From positions 124,001 through 188,000 of the forward strand of contig JAWPHD010000086.1 of assembly GCA_037043455.1 (NCBI GenBank): DNA of 64,000 nucleotides. The letters run 5' to 3'. Origin of the DNA: Cyrtodaria siliqua (taxonomy: Eukaryota > Mollusca > Bivalvia > Adapedonta > Hiatellidae). How positions within the stretch are numbered: the first letter of the stretch is position 1; the number at the start of each line of letters is the position of its first letter. A program made the position numbers and the translations under genes. Of this stretch, positions 10,301 through 25,300 are shown in pieces. The notes beneath the pieces are model-generated. The model had not been told where the DNA came from, did no database searches, and saw nothing but the letters and a program-made list of their open reading frames with translations.

Positions 10301-13300
10301 TCTCTACAGCCGTAGTATGTGAGAAGGTTAGTGGGTCTGTCTCTATAGCCGTAGTATGTGAGAAGGTTAGTGGGTCTGTCTCTAAAGTCGTAGTATGTGA
10401 GAATGTAAGTGGGTCTGTTTCTGCAGTCGTAGTATATGAGATGGTAAGTGGGTGTGTCTGTATAGCCGTAGTATGAGGGAAAGTAAGTGGATCTGTTTCT
10501 ACAGCGGTAGTATATGAGAAGTTAAGTGGGTCTGTCCGTACATAATTAGTATGTGAGAAGGTAAGTGGGTCTGTATCTACTGCCATAGTATGTGAGAAGT
10601 TAAGTGAGTCGTTTTATTTGGTAATATATACAAACTCTATATGTCTGCGAACTTGTAATATTAATTAGACCTTTAAGCAAAAACGTGTTCTGTATATTTA
10701 GTCCCCTTTCTAAACCATCAATCAAAATAGTCTGCTCTGTTAGACATTTTATTCCAAATAACTTCCTTGCCGTTGTTGCACTTTTCTCTTGCTATAATAA
10801 TAATTATAATAACAACAAAAAATAATAATAAAATGCTTTTTTAATGATGGTAACTCAATCAATTTTCAATTGTTCTCCCTTGAGGCCATCAAATGAAGAA
10901 ACATGTAACACACACATGGTTATACACATACAATATTATACAATTCTGAATAGTTTCCTGTTGTAAAATCAAAAGTCCCTATATATAAATATTTATATAC
11001 GCATCTGTTATTCTAAAGTACTTAACCAAATGCAAGCAAATTAAAATTAACTAGTATTACCTAAAAGATAAGAATAATATTTGTTTTTGAATTCTTTGAT
11101 ATGTTTGGCTTGTCGCATTGGAGGTGCGATCGAGTTCCATATGACAGCACCAGAATAACGAATACTTTGTATAAACTTAGGCTATGTTTCAAAACAATTA
11201 GATCACCATTAGAACAAGTCCTTAATTTATAAGAGGAATGCTTTATGACATTTTATTCGATCATGGACATTTAACCATATTCGGACATCGGTATTACTTT
11301 CGGAAAATAATCGGACATCGGCATTTCTTCGGAAAATATGCGGACATTGGCATTTCCTTCGGAAAATATTCGGACATCGGCATTTCGTTCGGCAAATATT
11401 CGGACATTATTATTACTTTCGGAAAATATTCGGACATCCGCATTTCTTCAGGACATTTTGGGCAGAAATAATCTTTAAAATAAAAAAAAAAAAAAAAATT
11501 CTAATCGTTCTTTTCTCTTATTGGACATGAGTATCCGATTTCTGATTTTCTTTAACACAATTTCGATTTTCGATTTGGTTCAGAAATTATTCAGATTGAA
11601 TTTGTGTTTACCAGTAGAAAAATATCGAAATTCTGTAGTTAGTACAGGGTCCTTATATATAAGACCCTGGTTAGTACTATCTGGGAGTAAGATGTTTTAA
11701 TTCTTACTACAAATAAGCACTTATAATATATACATTTTTTTTAAATTAAAAACAATTGTAGTTCTTATTTGAATATAGTATATTCAGGTTTTTTAAAAAT
11801 ACTTTTATAGTGTAGAATTTCTGTGTATCAAAAAGAAAAGATCTAACTACAACACAAATTTGACTGTCATAATTATATGGCCTAACATGTGCTAAAAATG
11901 ACGTCAAACACCATTGAAAGTAACTTGTTCGAGTAGAGCTTACGTAGCATAACAATTTCTAAGCTAAAAATTACCCGTCACGAATCCTAGTAAATTTCGC
12001 GTTAAATTAAATGTATTTGGTGTATACGCATAAAATACATCAATTTCACAGCAAATGTTTCATTCGAAAAAATAACTTGGACAAGTTCTTTTCCGAATCA
12101 AAAAAATACTATGTCCTTACACTAAAGCAGTTTCCGAATGATAAATCAACTAAGTTCTTGTTTGCCGAAAAATTATGTAATGTCCGAATATTGTCAGCGG
12201 AAAAAATTCCGAAGTCCGACAAATACTGTCTTTCAAAGCAAATTTAATGAAATTAAATCGAAATACAGTAACCTTTCAACATATAAATACAGATGGTTCT
12301 AAAGATGGAGATAAGGTAGCTGCAGCAGCTGTTCACAAACACAGCATAAAGAGCCGCCTGCCTGACAAGGCCTCTATCTTTTCAGCTGAACTTAAGGCAA
12401 TTCAACTTGCCTTAAATTATTATTCAGGAATCTGATGATGACCATTTTGTAATCTTTTCTGATTCCCTTTCATCTCTTCAAGCACTGGATAATATGAAAA
12501 CTTTCAACTTTTAGAAAAGTACAATTCTCTTATAGTTGATAATGTTATTATTTTCTGCTGGCTTCCAAGCCATGTAGGAATACGTGGTAATGATAGAGCT
12601 GATAGTGCTGCTAAAGCAGCATTAGGTTTACATATATCTAATGCTAAATTACCTTATATTGATTTTAAAAGTTGTTTTAACACATTTATTCGTAACTCTT
12701 GGCAAGCCGCTTTGGATTTGTCAGTTAACAATAAACTCCATTCAATTAAACCGTTACTTGGAGAATGGCGTTCTTCTAGTAGACCCATTCGTCGAGAAGA
12801 AGTTGTCCTAGACCGGTGCAGGATAGGGCATACACGTTATACTCATTCATATTTATTACAAAGTGAGCAATTACCAGAAGGTATACCCTGCTTTGCACTG
12901 GTAACGGTCAAACACATCTTGTTGGTATGTGTAGCCTATGCGTCAAAGGTACTACAATGTTAATACTATGAAAGAGTTATTTGATACTATAGATGTTAGT
13001 CTTGTTTTAGATTTCCTAAAAGAAATCAGACTATATTAATCATTTTAATGTGTTCTTATATATATTTACTTGTTTATGTGCCCGTTGGCGGGCATTTGTT
13101 GATTTACATATATAGTTTATATTACTACCATATCATCCCTTACTTTTTAATAGTTTTATCTTTATATATTTACATTAATTTTTAATTACTACTTAATTTC
13201 TTCATCTTTCGTTGGTTTCTGCGCACAATATGACCTATTTATGTGTCGACGTGCCGTAAAACACCATTCATTCAAATATTTTGAGAACATGTATAGTTTT

Positions 13301-16300
13301 CCTAACATTTTATGCAATTTCCGATATATTTCCACGGAAATCTTCAGAATTCCGATTATTCGGACATCGGAAATTCTACAGACGGGTAGCAGCTCTCTTT
13401 TTTTTCTTTTTTTTGATTCTATTAATATCGTTGCTAGAGCAATTTCCCCAAATAGTGTCCCTATAATCCAAAATTGGTCGTATATATGCATTTGAAATAC
13501 ATAATTCTTGTTTCATGTGTGAAAAATTTCTTGAATTTGCACAAAATATTAGTTTTGTTTGTTAAAGAAGTACAAAGATCTGTTTGCGATGTTGTTGAAT
13601 GATGAATGTATATCGATTACAAAAACTGGTTTTGCAAAATATTCTACTTATATCTTATTTTCTCATATTGCTTACAAAAGTAAGGTTTCCTCCAAACTTC
13701 GTTAGCTTGTTTAATTACATTTTTTGATGTGGTCGTTGTATTTTACTACAAATCTGTAGTGCCATTACATACTAGTCCTTTTGGGATCATCAAGCTCAAC
13801 TTTGTGATTTTAGAGTATAATACCGCCTAAGCCGGAGTTAGGTTGCGTGTGAGGATAATATATTACCTCTCATGAAAAAACTCAATAAAACCGATTAAAT
13901 AGTTTATGTGGTAAGTGTTTCATATTTGTATTCTGTAGTGATCCAGTCCTCAGAACGTTGTATAAAACTTCTATATTCGTAATCGTGAATTATTGAAGAT
14001 GTTCGATGCTTTACGCAATTTTTTGTTGGATAAACTGATATATCTAGACATGCAGGTATTTTCCTCTTTAAATAACCTTTTTATTTTTTAAGCAACATAA
14101 CATAGAAAGCGATTTGAATATTTCATTTCATGTCTTGTTTATAAAGATTTAAGAACTTGTTTTACGAACCTTATGAATAATACTTTTAAAGTAAGACAAA
14201 ACAAAAGCGGATTATAAGTTTATGTTTTGTTTAGCATATTTTGTCGTTTTATGAACGTTTTTCTCCTTGTAAATTATAAAATTAAATACATTTTTGTTTG
14301 TATTTGTTTAGATATGTTTTATGATTTCTGTTTGTGGCCTGTCAGATAATGGTTATTTAATATTGCCATTACCAAATTATCAGTTCGATAATGCTCAAAC
14401 ATTCAAATTAGAACAAATCGTCACAAAAACGCTAAGGTTTACTGCAATATGCTAAAGAGTATTGCATGTTTAAAAACTTCTACAGTAAATGTATCAATGT
14501 TTGAAATGTATTTTAAAAGTGTAAATAATCCAAATGATCGTTATTTTACGCAGGATGAGGATTCGATATATGTTAATGAAAGATATATGGGAAATGAATT
14601 TCAATTAATGTTTGATGAGCTAAATATTAAGATTAGTGAAGAAAATATTGTATGTGCTATTGCACAATTAAAAACTGGTCGCAGCGATGGACAGGATAAA
14701 CTATTAAATGAATAGTTCATGTAAGAGTACCCTGATTACACTATTGCATTATTTAATAAAATATTTAATTCTGGATATTTCCCGGATATGTGGTCCGATG
14801 GTTAAATCATTCCTTCACATAAAAGGGGCAGGCTATAAATCTTGCAAACTATCGTGGCATTACGCTGCTGAGTTCGCTGGGACAACTTTTCACTCGTGTT
14901 ATAAACATTGGGTTAAATAATTGGGATGAACATTACAATGTATCTATTGAGACTCAAGCATATTTCCCTAAGCACATGAGCACGGTTGATGCTATTTTTG
15001 TACTACACAGAGTTAAAACCCACATGATTAGCACTGGTCAACAACGTTATTGTTGGTTTATTGATTTTTCGAAAGCTTTTGACTACATTGTGAGAGAAAA
15101 ATTATGATGTAAATTAATAAAACTAGGGATAAGAGGTAACATATTTGATATTATAAAATCAATGTATAATTCAATCAAATCGAGGGTAAAACATAATAAT
15201 TGTCTAAGTGATGAGTTTACTTGTACGTTAGCTGTGCGCCAAGGTTTGTCTCCATTTTTATTCTCAATGTTTTGAAATGACCTGGAAGGAGATTTTATAT
15301 TGCATGGTTTTGAGGGAGTCGACTTTAACACAATGAAACTTTTTATATTACTGTATGCTGGTGACAAAGCTGTTTTTTCTGAAAATGCAAATGGATTGCA
15401 GAAAGGTTTTGGTATTTTAAGTGATTACTGTATACGATGGAAATCAAGAGTACAAAGGCTACGTTTTTCCGTAAATCTGGTTCATTGCCGAGGAACTTAC
15501 GATTTATGTATGATGGAAATTAAAGTGAAATTGTTAAGTCATTTTGCTCCCTTAGAATTGCCATCGACCAAGGTGGATCATTTAATGAAATACAGGTCAC
15601 ATTAGCAGGCCACAGAAGGCTATCTTTAAATTGAATAAATATCTGTATAAGTTTACGAATATCTTTATTATACACAAATTGGATTTATTAAATAGACTTG
15701 CACTTCCGGTATTGAACTATGGATCTGAAGTATGGGGATTTCCTTCTGCTTTGGATATTGAAAGAGTGCATACTCTATTTTGTAAAAAAGTATTAAGTGT
15801 AAAAAGATGTACACAAAATGCTTTTATCTATGGAAAACTAGGGAGGAATAATCTAATTAACCAAAGGTATTTAAATATTTTGAAATATTGGATAGAAGTA
15901 TTTGAATGTCATGAATTGTTTTTGTAAGACTTGTTTATAATTTGATGAGAAGCGATGCTGAATAAGATTTTTTTTTTATGATGCATGGCTTTTTCAATGT
16001 GTCGGAAACAACGAATTATTTTTGTATAACGTGAAACAATGATTACATGATAACCTTATTCAAAATATGCATTCCCCTTTGGAAAATTCAAGCAGAGCAA
16101 ATTTCTACACATTGATTGTAGATAACTATGTTTTGAAACCTTACTTATATATTTTAAATATACCGAAATATAGAAATCCATTATCATGATTAAGACTTTC
16201 ATCTCATAACTATGTTTTATCTCTGGAACTCGGTAGCATTAATTTGTATACTCCAGTTCATTCTACTGAGGATGATGTTGTTTCCACACATATCACTCGG

Positions 16301-19300
16301 TGCACTACTTTCAAGGCTGGGGTTGACGAAAAGCAGAACAAACTGCCAAATATGTCTTGGATTCCTAAATTACATAAAAATCCGTATAGGGCCCGCTTTA
16401 TTTTGAATTCTAGTGCCTGCACCACCACATACATTTCCAAACGTTTAATTTCTTGTCTTACTGCCGTTAAAGATCACGTTAAACAATATTGTGATAAAAC
16501 TTATGAAAACTTTGGCATTAATTTGATTTGGTCTATACAAAATTCAGGAGACGTTCTTGATAAAATTTGCAATAAACGTCAATAAATACTGATAAATGTG
16601 ATCCTTTGAGAGCAACAAACACAATTAAGAGAATAAAGCAGCAGACTCGGTTTTATTGAGTCTGTTCATGAGAAGTAATGGAAGAAACAACACTTCTCAC
16701 GCCCCCTAGCACCGGCTTAAGCGGTATTCTACTTCAAAGCCACCTATATTGGCCTCGTTGGTCCCAAAGGACCAGTAAAATATAACACTACTGTCAAGTT
16801 TCATCTATTAGCACTTATGACTTCTCTACACTATATACAACATTACCACATCACCTTATCAAAGACAAAATTATTGCTCTTTTTTAAAAAACATTCGTTA
16901 TATTTTTGGCCTGTAATAATATTAAAGCGTTTGTTACTGGCAGTTTAGACAATTACACTATGTGGACTTGCCAAGAAGTTTGTGAAGCACTCATCTTCCT
17001 ATTAGATATTGAGTCTTTCACCAGATACTCAGGAAGATGTTATTGAGGCCTTAATGACACCTCTCGGTATCTGGATGACATATTAAACATTGACAACCCT
17101 TTTTTTCTATTATGGTTAATAATATGTACCCTAAAGAACTTCAACTTAACAAAGCTAATCTTTCTGATACTAACTCTTCTTTTCTTGATTTACAGCTCTC
17201 CATTGAAAATGGTGAAATAATTAGCAAAATATATGACAAGAGAGATGATTTTAATTTTGATATTGTTAATTATCCCCATTTAGATGGGGATGTTCCCCGA
17301 GCAACTTCTTATGGGGTCTATTTGTCTCAACTTTTTCATTTTTCTAGAGCTGTACTCGAGTTGAGGACTTTAATATTCGTAATCTTTGTATAACTAAAAA
17401 TCTACTCCATCAGGGTTACCGTTACCATAAACTTTGTAAAACCTTTGCAAAATTTTGTTATCGTAACCCTGATATTTTTTTCCCAAATATAAAAGTAATT
17501 TAAGGACTCTTCTGCGACAAGGACTATCACAACCTGACTTCTATGGTGACGTGATTTACAAATTTCGAAAGATCCTTGGTCATGATCACTTTCATACTAT
17601 CTTTGTAAAACTTGTTAAAAGGGTTATCAAAAGAGGTTATGACCCTATCATTTTGCAACGCACTGCATGCTTGGTGGTGGGCCCCATTTACAATTCGTCA
17701 CTATGCTTTCCTCTTTGATTGTGCGATGACCGGACAGGCTATGATGACGTCTTCCTAAAGCCCAAATGGACGGTGACGTTTGATGTTTGTCTGCAGTATT
17801 GTCTTTTCGTGCCCTCAATGGTTTATTCTCGTGTGGCTTCTGCCAAGTCATTGAGTACATTCTTTGTGGCTTTCTAGGCTATTTTATTTTTGTATTTATA
17901 TTTACACGAGCATCTTTGTGTTTTACTTATATTACCTATTAATGCTGTCTTGTTGGTTAGAGAATAGTTCATGGCGGGGATTTCTTTATTTACACTGTCC
18001 CGTTTTATTGGGTTGACAGTAGGGTAAGTGTGAGGTTTGGTGCACCCTAGAACCTGGATTAAACCCCCAGCTGCCTTTTTTGCCACTGACCGTTCCAAGG
18101 CGGTAGCCCTATTGTCAACCCTTTTGTGTTTTTGGTGTCTTATTTGGCCTTTTATTCATCTTTAAATTTGTTCTTTGTTTCTGTGTGTGTTTGTGGTTGA
18201 CTGTCGTCCTTGAATGCTGCTTTTCCTGTTCGATAATCCGAATAGCATACCAAGAAATGAACGAATAGCATACCAAGAAATGAATGTAAATGCGTCACAT
18301 GTACAACACTAGAAGATGAATATCACTTTTTTATTGAATGTTCATTATATAATGAAATAATACATATGTAAAGAAATACTCATGTGAAAAAGATCAAGTA
18401 TGTTAACATTTTTGGAACGTATAAATAGTGAAAATAAAACAAAGAAAAACAACAACAATCTGAGTGTCTTTGATTTTAAAGCCTTTGAGATAAGAGTGCT
18501 CAATTTGTTAGATAGTAGTAATTAGTGTCCAAAACACAGTTTTATTATGTTTAGCATTTTTACTGTCTGTAAAATGGCGAAATAAATTTAATTAAGACTT
18601 AGATGATTGTCACCTTCTGAAAGGGTGGACCGATTGGTCATATCAATAGAACAGTAGGTAGGGACAACCCCTCAAGGAACAATCACAAAGTAAAATATTT
18701 AAAAATTTATTAACAACATGAATATTATATTACAAATCAAGTGAATGACAGATGGTGATGATAATGCGATGAAAGCTAATAAAAGTTTTATGAAAGATGG
18801 TTTCCTGTCGACTGTAGATGTTGTTACCACATGAGCTCAGTTCGTTCTATGTCACTGAAGATCAATGTTTTGATTGCTTATATTATGCTTATATTTCGGT
18901 AGCTGAAAAGTTCGTCTCAGCGCTTCCGAGATTCCCTATCCAATGTTATTAACACTGAAGTCTATAAGTCTGGTGGTTAACTAATTATAGTATATAGCCA
19001 ACACGTATACGTCCCCGTCGATGGCTGACCCGGTGACACTTCTTCCAGTTGTCATATGGTTTCGTCCATCCGTGGTGGTGACTAATATATGTAGCGCCGT
19101 TACAACTCTCTCATGGCTGCCAGAGATCTGACGTCGCCCAGCATGGCGACTGTGGGATCCACCGCCTATGATGGCGTCCTCACTGCGACCCTGGAGTCCC
19201 GGTTACGTCCTCAATGGCTTGGCGTACGACCAGCTGCCCTGTCTTGCTGTCTCCAACGATCGGTCTGCTCAGTAATATCGCGTATGCCGGCTTTGTAGAA

Positions 19301-22300
19301 CTTCCCCAGGAGTTAATACTTACCGTCCATCTCAATCACATGATATCAGGTGACAAACACGCTCCATACCTTTCCCAGGTAAATCGAGGAAAATCTGAAT
19401 ACTGACTTATCATGCATTAATTTAATGTTCATAAGTTTGGCCCTGTCTAAGGGTCGATACGAGTTTTTACCAATAAAAACTATAGTTACAAAAGTGTAAC
19501 TCCCTTAATGCTTAGTCAATTTTAATGAAACAAAAACAAAATTAACTTGCTTTTGACTCACTAGCATACATCTGTTACAATATATTTCATCTAAGATATG
19601 CATCTATGAAAATTTACGCTCGAGGTGAATATGCTGTAAAATTTCCCATTTAAAATCAGGGCAAATGAGGCCCCAACAAAATTCATCAAAGTAATAAAAT
19701 GAACATATGTCTTCATTGTGTTACAACACGTTCCCATTTTGGAAAAAGTGGTTACACTTCTTCTAACTACAAAATGATTCATATGTAATGCAGAACTCTA
19801 TGCACACATATACTTAAACTACATATGTATGCTTATATACTGCATCATCGCATCACTGTACAATCTACACCGCTATGATCTTATCTTACCGCAACTCATG
19901 ATATCTAACATCTAAGTTACGATAAAAACACAACTTATTTATTATGTGCCACCCTAATCCTACTCGATTAGTCTGCCCCTACATTTCCTCGGCCTGGGAT
20001 CGACTAGATCCTCATTCTGTATGGCAGCATTGCTAATGCCCATCTCATAAGTCTGCAGTTTGCCGTCTTCGATTTGTTTAAATACATAAGTGGCTGGTGG
20101 TCCGTTTCCAACACGAAGGTCCGTTTCGAACACAAAGGCTTTACCAAACAAGCCCCGTGTGGTTCCAGGGGCCCCCGTTTGGTCACGGGGCAAATAATAG
20201 GGCCTCTGCAGATCAGTTTGGAGGGGTATGCAGAGGGGTAGAATCCCTCAAAATGCATGTTAATTTTATCATTTTTTGTTCATGTTCATTAAAGGTCTTC
20301 ATCATGATCCCTGCATTGTTTCAGGTGCCATCTCGCTCACATCAAAAGAGTAGTGGCAGAAAAACCAAAACGCGGCTCCAGCGTAAATGGAGTTTCTACG
20401 ATAGAATTTGCAGCAACTCTGCAGTTTAGGGTGAGAAGGTTCTAGGCCCATTTTCCATATTGTATCTCGATGTACATAGAGGATGAGCCTGGCATGTTCA
20501 TGCCTGTTAGGCGCCATATAATCTTCCATGTGTTGGTCCGCCTTAAAACCCAATTCAATTCAATTTACCAAACAAATATCTATGCAATTTTGAAACACCC
20601 CACACTACACCTAGGCACTCCTTTTTAATAACAGAATAGTTTTTCTCCCTATCCAACAGTTTTTTACTAGCATAAGTCACGGGCAATTTGGTGCCCTCTT
20701 CTGATTCTTGTCGCAACAATGCTCCCAAACCACACTCGGACGCATCCGTCCTAAGAATAAACTGCTTATTCAATTATGGTAACCTCAGAATAGGTGAACC
20801 TACCAAATTCCCTGTTAATGTCTGAAATGCTTTCTCGTGACTTTCTTCCCATGCCACCTTACTGGGCTGTACTTTATTAGTCAAATCTGTCAAAGGAGCT
20901 GCTATTGCTGAGAAATTCGGAATACATTTCCTATAAAAAAAAACTACTAACCCTACAAACGATCTTACCTGCTTCTTGGTTTTAGGTCGCTCCGCCTTCT
21001 GCACTGCTTCCACTTTCGATTGAACCGGTTTAAGTGTCTTGAAACCTCCGACCAGTGCCCCAAACATTCCAGATCACTAAACCCTATGCCTCATTTTGAA
21101 GGTCGAGCTGTAAGTCTCGCCAGCATTTACTTCCTAAAACCTGATGCAGAGCTACCACATGTTGCTCCAACGTTACTGTGAATATTAAGATATCGTCTAC
21201 AAAACTGTCAGCACAACTCAGGCCCTTTAACATTTTCCTCATGAGTCTACAAAAGGTAGATGGTGCACACACCAAACCGAATGGCATTTTTGTAAAACGA
21301 AACAAATTTTTAGACGTTTCAAATGGCGTCATATCCTGGGCACGGTCTGTTAACGGAACTTGCAAGTATCCTTTAATAATGTCTATTTTCGAAAAATATT
21401 TGTATTTATACAACTTAGAAAATATTTCTTCTATATTTGGAATTGGTTCGGCATCAAACACCGTAACTCGATTCAGCTGCCTAAAATCTATGCAGAATTT
21501 AATACTATCGTCCTTCTTTCTTATGAGTACTACAGGACTAGAATGTGGTGCATTTGAAGGTTCGACTACTCCTAATTCGATTATCTTATTAACTTCCTCG
21601 TTAACTAAATTTTGGGACTGAAAAGGTATAGGATATACTTGAAACGGAGTGGTTCGGCTGTGGTTAGCTTAATATCATGCTCGATGTAGGTAGTGGTATC
21701 CGGTACCTCGGTTAAGACATCTTTAAACTCTTCCAGTAGCTTTCTTGTCGCGCCCTCAATGGTTTATTCTCTTATTGCTCTGGCTTCTGCCAAGTCATTG
21801 AGTAACTTCTTCCTGGATTCTTTCTATGCTATGTTTTTTTTTGTTTTTATATATACACGAGCATCTGTGTGTTTTACTTATATTGCCTATTAATGCTGCC
21901 TTGTTAGTTAGAGAATAGTTCATGGCGGGGATTTCTTTATTTACACTGTCCCGATTTATTGGCTGTCAGTAGGGTAAGGGTGAGGTTTGGTGCACCCTAG
22001 AATGCTGATTTTCCTGTTCGATTTTTATATCCATATTTACCTGTTTATTCTATACCACGGATGGATAACTCTTGACATACATCTAAGTCATCAATGGTTT
22101 CCTTACCTTTATCTGCTGGACAAGCCCATGGAATTTCTGCATCCAATTGCTCCTCTGATCCCAACTGCTTAATATCATCCCCACTATCATCAATGATTGT
22201 TGAACACACAACTGCTAACACTTCTTCCGGTACTTCCGGTACTCTTTCATGATAGAGTTTCAACATATAAGAAAGAAAAGTTTTTACCCTACCCCACATG

Positions 22301-25300
22301 TCAATCTGGTAGTCAACGCTATTTACAACACGTACCACAGTAAATTGTCCTTTCCACTGTAAAAGCAACTCAGCGGAAATAAAATGGAAACTTTGTTACC
22401 TTCTTTAAACTTCCTCACCTAGTCCTTTGGTTGTAATAACTCTACTGTCTTACCGTAGCCTGACTCAGCTGTTCCTGTGCTATCCGTCAGGTCTCTTTCA
22501 ACCTTTTCCTTAGATCGAGAAAGTACTGGTAGCTAGTCTTCACTTCCTCACTTTTAACTGCCCTCGTCCACAACACCTTCAATATACTGACCATCCATAT
22601 AGTAGCTCAACAGTTGAAAACCCCAAACTTTCTTGCGGTACCTTCCGAAAAGCAAATAACATGGAGTTTAAATACTTATCCCAGTCTCTTGGTCTCTTAC
22701 TGCACATCCGTCCTACAATAGCTACCGCTACTCGTTTGAACGGAGTCTCTATTAATGGCATAGCACCTAATGGAATTCTGGGAACCCTACCATTTTGAAT
22801 AGTCCTTTGACAAATGTCACATGACCGGCAAAACCTGGTTACTTATGCATTAACCCCCGGCCAGTAGAATTCCATGGTTACTCTACTACTTGCTTTCCGG
22901 ATTCCTAAATGTCCTGTCATTAACGACTCGTGTGCAGTCTTTAACACAGCCTGACGACACGCTATCGGAACTACACATTGATGTGATTGCTTGTCCTTTA
23001 ATTCGAACTCTCTATACAATATCTTGTCTTTATAAACGATGACAGTAGGGTAAGTGTGAGGTTTGGTGCACCCTAGAACCGGTTTAAACCCCCAGTGGCC
23101 TACTTTGCCACTGACCGTTCCAAGGCGGTAGCCCTATTGTCAACCATTTTGTGTTTGTGATGTCGTTTACTTTTATTATTATTTTTTTATTCGGCTGCGC
23201 TAGAGTCTGTACCGCATTTACTGTGTCTTCAGGTTCTGGTTAACTAGCTCCTGAGATATTTCTTATAACTAAATCATATAATGGTGATTTTATACACAGC
23301 GCCTCAATCTTATCACGGAAATATGGCGTTTCCACGTCTATCAATGCAACAGGAAAATAATGTTCCGTTCCATCGATGTATTTGCAGCATTGCTTCCCTG
23401 GAAAAAACTGATCCTACTAAGCTGGATCTTACCACGACACAAGTGTTTCCCGTATGTCGCCTGACTTTAACATTGCACCCATTCACTGTACCCTCTTTTG
23501 TTGGACAATTATTTACATAAACGCCCAAAAATGTTCTATCTTATCGTTACATGCCAAAATGCAACTAATACTTACCTGCTTTTCCTGGTTCCTATCGCTC
23601 CCTTGATTCCAACGACCTCGACCTCTGTTTCTTCCACGCCCTCTGTTATGGTAACTATTGTTGCATCTCCTTGCATTTTTATAGAAATAGCTTCAGATTC
23701 GATTCCCGCGTTGGCCTCAGAACTCGCTTCTTTATCATCTTGCAGGACTGCAACTCTAGGCTTAACATATTTTTTCCTACAATCTACTGTTCGATGATTA
23801 CCATCACAGTGGTTACATTTCCATGAATATAATGGCGTAGCAGCAAAACTTACCCGTTTCACACCAGGTGATCTAGACATGTTACGATCCCACCCACTGT
23901 CACAATTATGCCTATCTCGCTCACAGTTATCTCTAACCAGCAAATCACCACTTCCCCCTCTTGCATCGGCAAATAAATCGGCTTGTACTGCCATCTCTGT
24001 TCCATCTTTAAACATTTTCTCTTTCAAGAACAAATACAATATAAATATAAAAATCAAACAGGAAAATTCAAGGACGACAGTCAAACACAAACACACACAG
24101 AAACAAAGAATAAATTTAAAAATGAATAAAAGGCCAAATAAGACATCTCAAACACAAAATAGTTGACAATAGGGCTACCACCTTGGAATGGTCAGTGGCA
24201 AAATGGAATTGTCAGTGGCAAAAAAGGCCGCTGGGGATTTAAACCAGGTTCTAGGGTGCACCAAACCTCACACTAACCCTATTGTCAACCCAATAAAACG
24301 GGACAGTGTAAATAAATAAATCTCCGCCATGAACTATTCTCTAAACAACAAGGCAGTATTAATAGGCAATATAAGTAAAACGCACAGATGCTCGTGTATA
24401 TGTAAATACAAAAAAACAATAGCCTAGAAAGCCATAAAGAATGTACTCTATGACTTTGCAGAAGCAAGAGAAACAAGAGAATAAACCATTGCAGCACGAC
24501 AAGACAGGACTGCAGACAAACATCAAAAGTCAGCGTCCTTTTGGACTTTAGGTAGACGTCAGCATAGTGTCCACATCCTGTCTGATCATCGCACAATCAA
24601 AGAGGAAAGCATAGTGGCGAACAAGTCTCTGTTACATGTAGATAATAACTGGTCACGCAACAAATAATCTATAACCTCTTCATACGTTTTACCCACCTTA
24701 CCTGACTGAAACCATCGTTTTAGGTTATTATTTGAATTTCTGAGGTATTGCACATATGTCTCACCTTTTTCCGGTCTGGCTGTTTTAAACCTTTTCCGAA
24801 AACTCTCCTCTGTTAGCTGAAAACATTTTAGCAACGCATTTTTAACTTGTTATAATCTAGAGCATCAATAGTAGGTAGGTTTGAATACACATCTAGCGCC
24901 TTACCTCGTAAAGGTGCATTAAATGCAATGACCACTGCTCAATCTTCCATCCTTGCACTGCGGCATATCGTTTAAACCTAGCCAAGTAACTGTCCATATC
25001 ATCTTTATCGTCATCAAAATTGAGAAATAAGGTCCTATAGAAACCTCAGCGTCCGAACGCAATGGCATCGTAGGTCTGCACCGTACTGCAAACAAGGACT
25101 TGATAATACAATGAAAGAGACAAAAAACAACAGAAATGGTGTTGAAGACAGGGTTTCCGACTTGGAACGGTCGGTAACCCACGGTAACTTAGGCCCTTTC
25201 ATTTTAACTACAGGCGGTTCTCTTTCAAGATGCTTACCTTGTTCTAGCTCAACAATCTCCAATGCTTGTTTATTCTGCATCTCGGGTAGTTGCATCGCCC

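Noticed and set aside
8962..10476. 504-codon open frame of a 13-residue repeat
   Set aside because: Pure consequence of a 39-bp minisatellite with a stop-free unit; no signal peptide, no non-repeat domain, and the reverse strand is partly open too. It lies in an intron.
12011..12247. 78-codon frame upstream of the LINE RNase H
   Set aside because: Made of the degenerate TTCCGAA/GTCCGAA repeat, not LINE protein.
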